Assembly (NCBI RefSeq): GCF_013179805.1 | Contig: NZ_SRRZ01000003.1 | Span: 42,046 to 106,045 of the forward strand | DNA: 64,000 nt | Source of the DNA: Microcoleus asticus IPMA8 | Lineage (GTDB): Bacteria > Cyanobacteriota > Cyanobacteriia > Cyanobacteriales > Microcoleaceae | Reading direction: 5' to 3' | Part shown: piece by piece, positions 61,998 through 64,000 of the stretch | Numbering within the stretch: the stretch's first letter is position 1 | How the letters are laid out: each line of letters opens with the position of its first letter | The notes under the pieces: model-generated | The model's input: only the letters and a program-made list of their open reading frames with translations | Told to the model about the DNA's origin: nothing | Database searches by the model: none | Made by a program: the position numbers and the translations under genes

Positions 61998-62217
61998 CAA
62001 TAATCATTTGTAATCCCAGCACTGCCATTTATTATAATTGATAACAAGAAAGGTTAAACTCAATAGTAGATAAATATCTATAGGACTTGCGCACACTTGC
62101 CTCAGAAACCCGGTTCCTACGAAAAATATCGAGTTTATTAACGATAAATATACGAATTAACCAGTTTTCGAGGTAGCCCACCCGCAAGTCCCGAGCTAAA
62201 TTCAATATATATATTCC

Positions 62218-63684
62218 ATGTCAAACAAGTCGCCCTGCATCATGTTGGTTGATGACGAGCCAGCTAATCTGATTTTACTGGAAGAGTTATTGCGCCTGGA
62301 AGGATACGCCACAGTATCGGCGCAATCTGGGGCTGAAGCGCTCTCCCTGGCCCGCGCATCTCGACCTGATTTAATTTTACTGGATATTATGATGCCGGAG
62401 ATGGACGGTTTTGATGTGTGCGATAGCCTGCGAAAGGATACGGCATTGCAAACTGTACCGGTAATTTTTTTGACTGCCCTCGATGACGATACATCTCGCC
62501 TTAGAGGCTTAGAAATGATGGCCGATGATTATTTGACAAAGCCTTTTAACAGTCGCTTGCTGCTGGCGAAAGTTGAAAATATTTTGCAGTTGAGTCAAAT
62601 GCGAGCGCAAGCTGTATCTTCCCAATTCAACCAGCAAGTCAGAGAGCAAAGCAAGCAGCAAATCGCCGCAGCTTGGGAGGCAAACGAATATCTTTCAGAA
62701 AAATTTCAGCTATTTGTGCCGGAGCAAATTCTCGGACGAATTGCGCCGCAAGGAATAGAATCTATTCAGTTGGGCAATGTCACAGAAGAAGAGCTGACTA
62801 TTTTATTTTGCGACATTCGCGGGTTTACTGCGATCGCAGAATCTCAAGAAGCTCGCGAGACTTTTGAATGGCTGAACGCTTTTTTTACTAAAATGAACGA
62901 TTGCATAACATCCCACGGCGGGTTTATTGACAAATACCTAGGCGATGCAATCATGGCAGTATTTGACAAGCCGAATTCTCACGCTATGGATGCGATAGAA
63001 GCCGCAGTAGCAATGCAAGAAACTTTACGAGAATTTAATGCGAGCCGCCACCAATACAATTTAGAATTTCCAGTCAATATCGGTACGGGAATTAACACAG
63101 GTATAGGCATGATCGGCACTTTGGGTTCCGATCGCCGCATGGACTCTACAGTCATCGGCGATGTAGTCAATACAGCTTCTAGGCTAGAAAATTTAACTAA
63201 AATATACGGCTGCCAAATTATTGTTAGCGAAAATGCGATCGTTCATGCGAGAGAATTTCTAAATGGTATAAGTCCCAACTCAAACTCAAAAGAAAGTCTA
63301 TTATTAAAGTGCGATTTGGAAGCGGAAACACAGGAGACTATTATTTCTACTTCTCGGGCGACTGCTGCCGACAGCGATTTGCCAAGGAACAATTATTACT
63401 ATCGCTGGATCGATCGAGTAACTCCGCGTGGCAAGCAGCAAGCTATAGAAATCTACGAAATCTGGGCCGCCTCCTCTCCCGACTCTGAAGCAAAGCAGCT
63501 TACCCAGGTTTTATTTGACAAAGGAATTCAAGGATGGCAATCCGAAAGATTTGTCGCCGCCTTGGAATATTTTCAGCAACTAATCGAACAAAACCCTGCT
63601 GATACAGTCGTCAGTTTTTATATAAACCGCTGCCAGGAAAAACTAGGTTTGATATCTGCAAGTAGCAGCTCAGAAATGATCTAA
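62218..63684 (+). CDS. Response regulator with class III adenylate cyclase
   Basis: 488 residues. An N-terminal receiver (D56 in LILLDIMMPEMDG, lysine in LTKPFN) is joined by a helix (~115-165) to a class III nucleotide cyclase domain (~190-345). Metal-binding D198 (FCDIRGFT) and D242 (LGDAIMAVF), base-recognising K238 and T310, and transition-state N317 and R321 are all present. The K/T pair is that of bacterial adenylate cyclases; guanylate cyclases have E/C. The protein should therefore make cAMP under phosphorylation control. The C-terminal ~130 residues (PRGKQQAIEIYEIWAA and a TPR-like end) are common in CyaC-like proteins. The upstream kinase is the probable phosphodonor. Confidence 0.93.
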   Translation: MSNKSPCIMLVDDEPANLILLEELLRLEGYATVSAQSGAEALSLARASRPDLILLDIMMPEMDGFDVCDSLRKDTALQTVPVIFLTALDDDTSRLRGLEMMADDYLTKPFNSRLLLAKVENILQLSQMRAQAVSSQFNQQVREQSKQQIAAAWEANEYLSEKFQLFVPEQILGRIAPQGIESIQLGNVTEEELTILFCDIRGFTAIAESQEARETFEWLNAFFTKMNDCITSHGGFIDKYLGDAIMAVFDKPNSHAMDAIEAAVAMQETLREFNASRHQYNLEFPVNIGTGINTGIGMIGTLGSDRRMDSTVIGDVVNTASRLENLTKIYGCQIIVSENAIVHAREFLNGISPNSNSKESLLLKCDLEAETQETIISTSRATAADSDLPRNNYYYRWIDRVTPRGKQQAIEIYEIWAASSPDSEAKQLTQVLFDKGIQGWQSERFVAALEYFQQLIEQNPADTVVSFYINRCQEKLGLISASSSSEMI

Positions 63685-63693
63685 ATAGAATCT

Positions 63694-63802
63694 GTTCGTA
63701 GTGAGTAATTCAGTCCTCTTTATTAGCGCACATCAAAGCAAAAGCGAAGCTAAAATACTCCAGTTCGTAGTGAAAACTTCAGTCCTCTTTATTAGCGCAC
63801 AC
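63694..63802 (+). repeat. Direct repeat GTTCGTAGTGA...CAGTCCTCTTTATTAGCGCACA
   Basis: Two copies of a ~39-base unit (63694-63732 and 63763-63802), 69 bases apart, follow the cyclase gene. Shorter relatives occur at about 31669-31690 and 52240-52260. Confidence 0.8.
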
Positions 63803-64000
63803 AACCACTAAAGTCCTGCCTACAAACCTATACCAATTCAGAAAAGTACCCGAGCATCTGCAGGGACACGCCATTGCCGTGTCCGGCGCGGGGAGTATGA
63901 CACGGCATTGGGAGCATCCCGGTTTTGCGCTTTTGAGCATCAAACGGATATTGATCCGTTAAGGTAGGCGCACCGAAGCTTAAGCATTTGATTGACATTT
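63803..64000. other. Right edge, non-coding
   Basis: No frame was seen. It contains AGGGACACGCCATTGCCGTGTCC (63861-63883), a copy of the GTAGGGACACGGCATTGCCG repeat, and a partial GACACGGCATTGGG at 63899. Confidence 0.5.

Overview
The window reads as chromosomal DNA of a filamentous, non-heterocystous-type cyanobacterium (Oscillatoriales, Microcoleus/Oscillatoria-like). The group is inferred from many HIP1-like GCGATCGC sites, the photosystem II gene psbI, a CpcS/CpeS-type bilin lyase, a KaiC-like ATPase, very large multi-domain signalling proteins, and many short tandem heptamer repeats and small palindromic repeats. No taxonomic search was possible. No tRNA, rRNA, CRISPR array or intact transposon was recognised.

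Layout. 0-5.4 kb holds housekeeping genes: the tail of an ABC ATPase, rsmG, an SDR oxidoreductase, an exported Mn-type superoxide dismutase, an aldo/keto reductase and rpiA. 5.4-9.9 kb is one 1482-residue protein joining a GT4-like glycosyltransferase, TPRs and an OGT/SPINDLY-type (GT41) glycosyltransferase. 10.1-14.1 kb encodes a PAS/GAF diguanylate cyclase whose last GAF has both cysteines of a DXCF cyanobacteriochrome. 14.2-19.4 kb has a possible small gene, an anion permease and a GH38 alpha-mannosidase. 19.5-24.5 kb has an unknown 658-residue protein, psbI and an LptD-like (OstA + DUF3769) outer-membrane protein. 24.7-29.7 kb has an unknown protein, a bilin lyase, a 14-repeat WD40 protein and a Uma2-type endonuclease. 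29.9-33.0 kb is glcF-glcE (glycolate dehydrogenase subunits). 33.1-36.5 kb is a KaiC-like ATPase followed by a response regulator and a histidine kinase. 36.9-42.99 kb has a DALR-domain protein carrying an in-frame palindromic insertion, a Crp/Fnr regulator with an acidic repeat tail, mtnX-mtnB (methionine salvage), a patatin phospholipase and an MlaE-type permease. 43.1-44.1 kb is a decayed IS630-family transposase. 44.3-51.8 kb is a two-gene signalling operon: a Ser/Thr kinase-AAA-GAF-histidine kinase-receiver giant and a receiver-histidine kinase. 52-59 kb has an SGNH hydrolase, small cyanobacterial unknowns, a membrane-anchored GH104 lysozyme-like protein, an NmrA-like reductase and a DUF1997 protein. 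59.8-63.7 kb is a hybrid histidine kinase followed by a receiver-adenylate cyclase.

Common theme. Signal transduction dominates: a predicted light-regulated c-di-GMP synthase, a KaiC-like two-component set, a giant kinase pair and a kinase/cAMP cyclase pair. The second theme is repeat activity. Heptamer tandem repeats lie next to start codons, and palindromic elements lie between genes and, in one case, inside a gene without breaking its frame.
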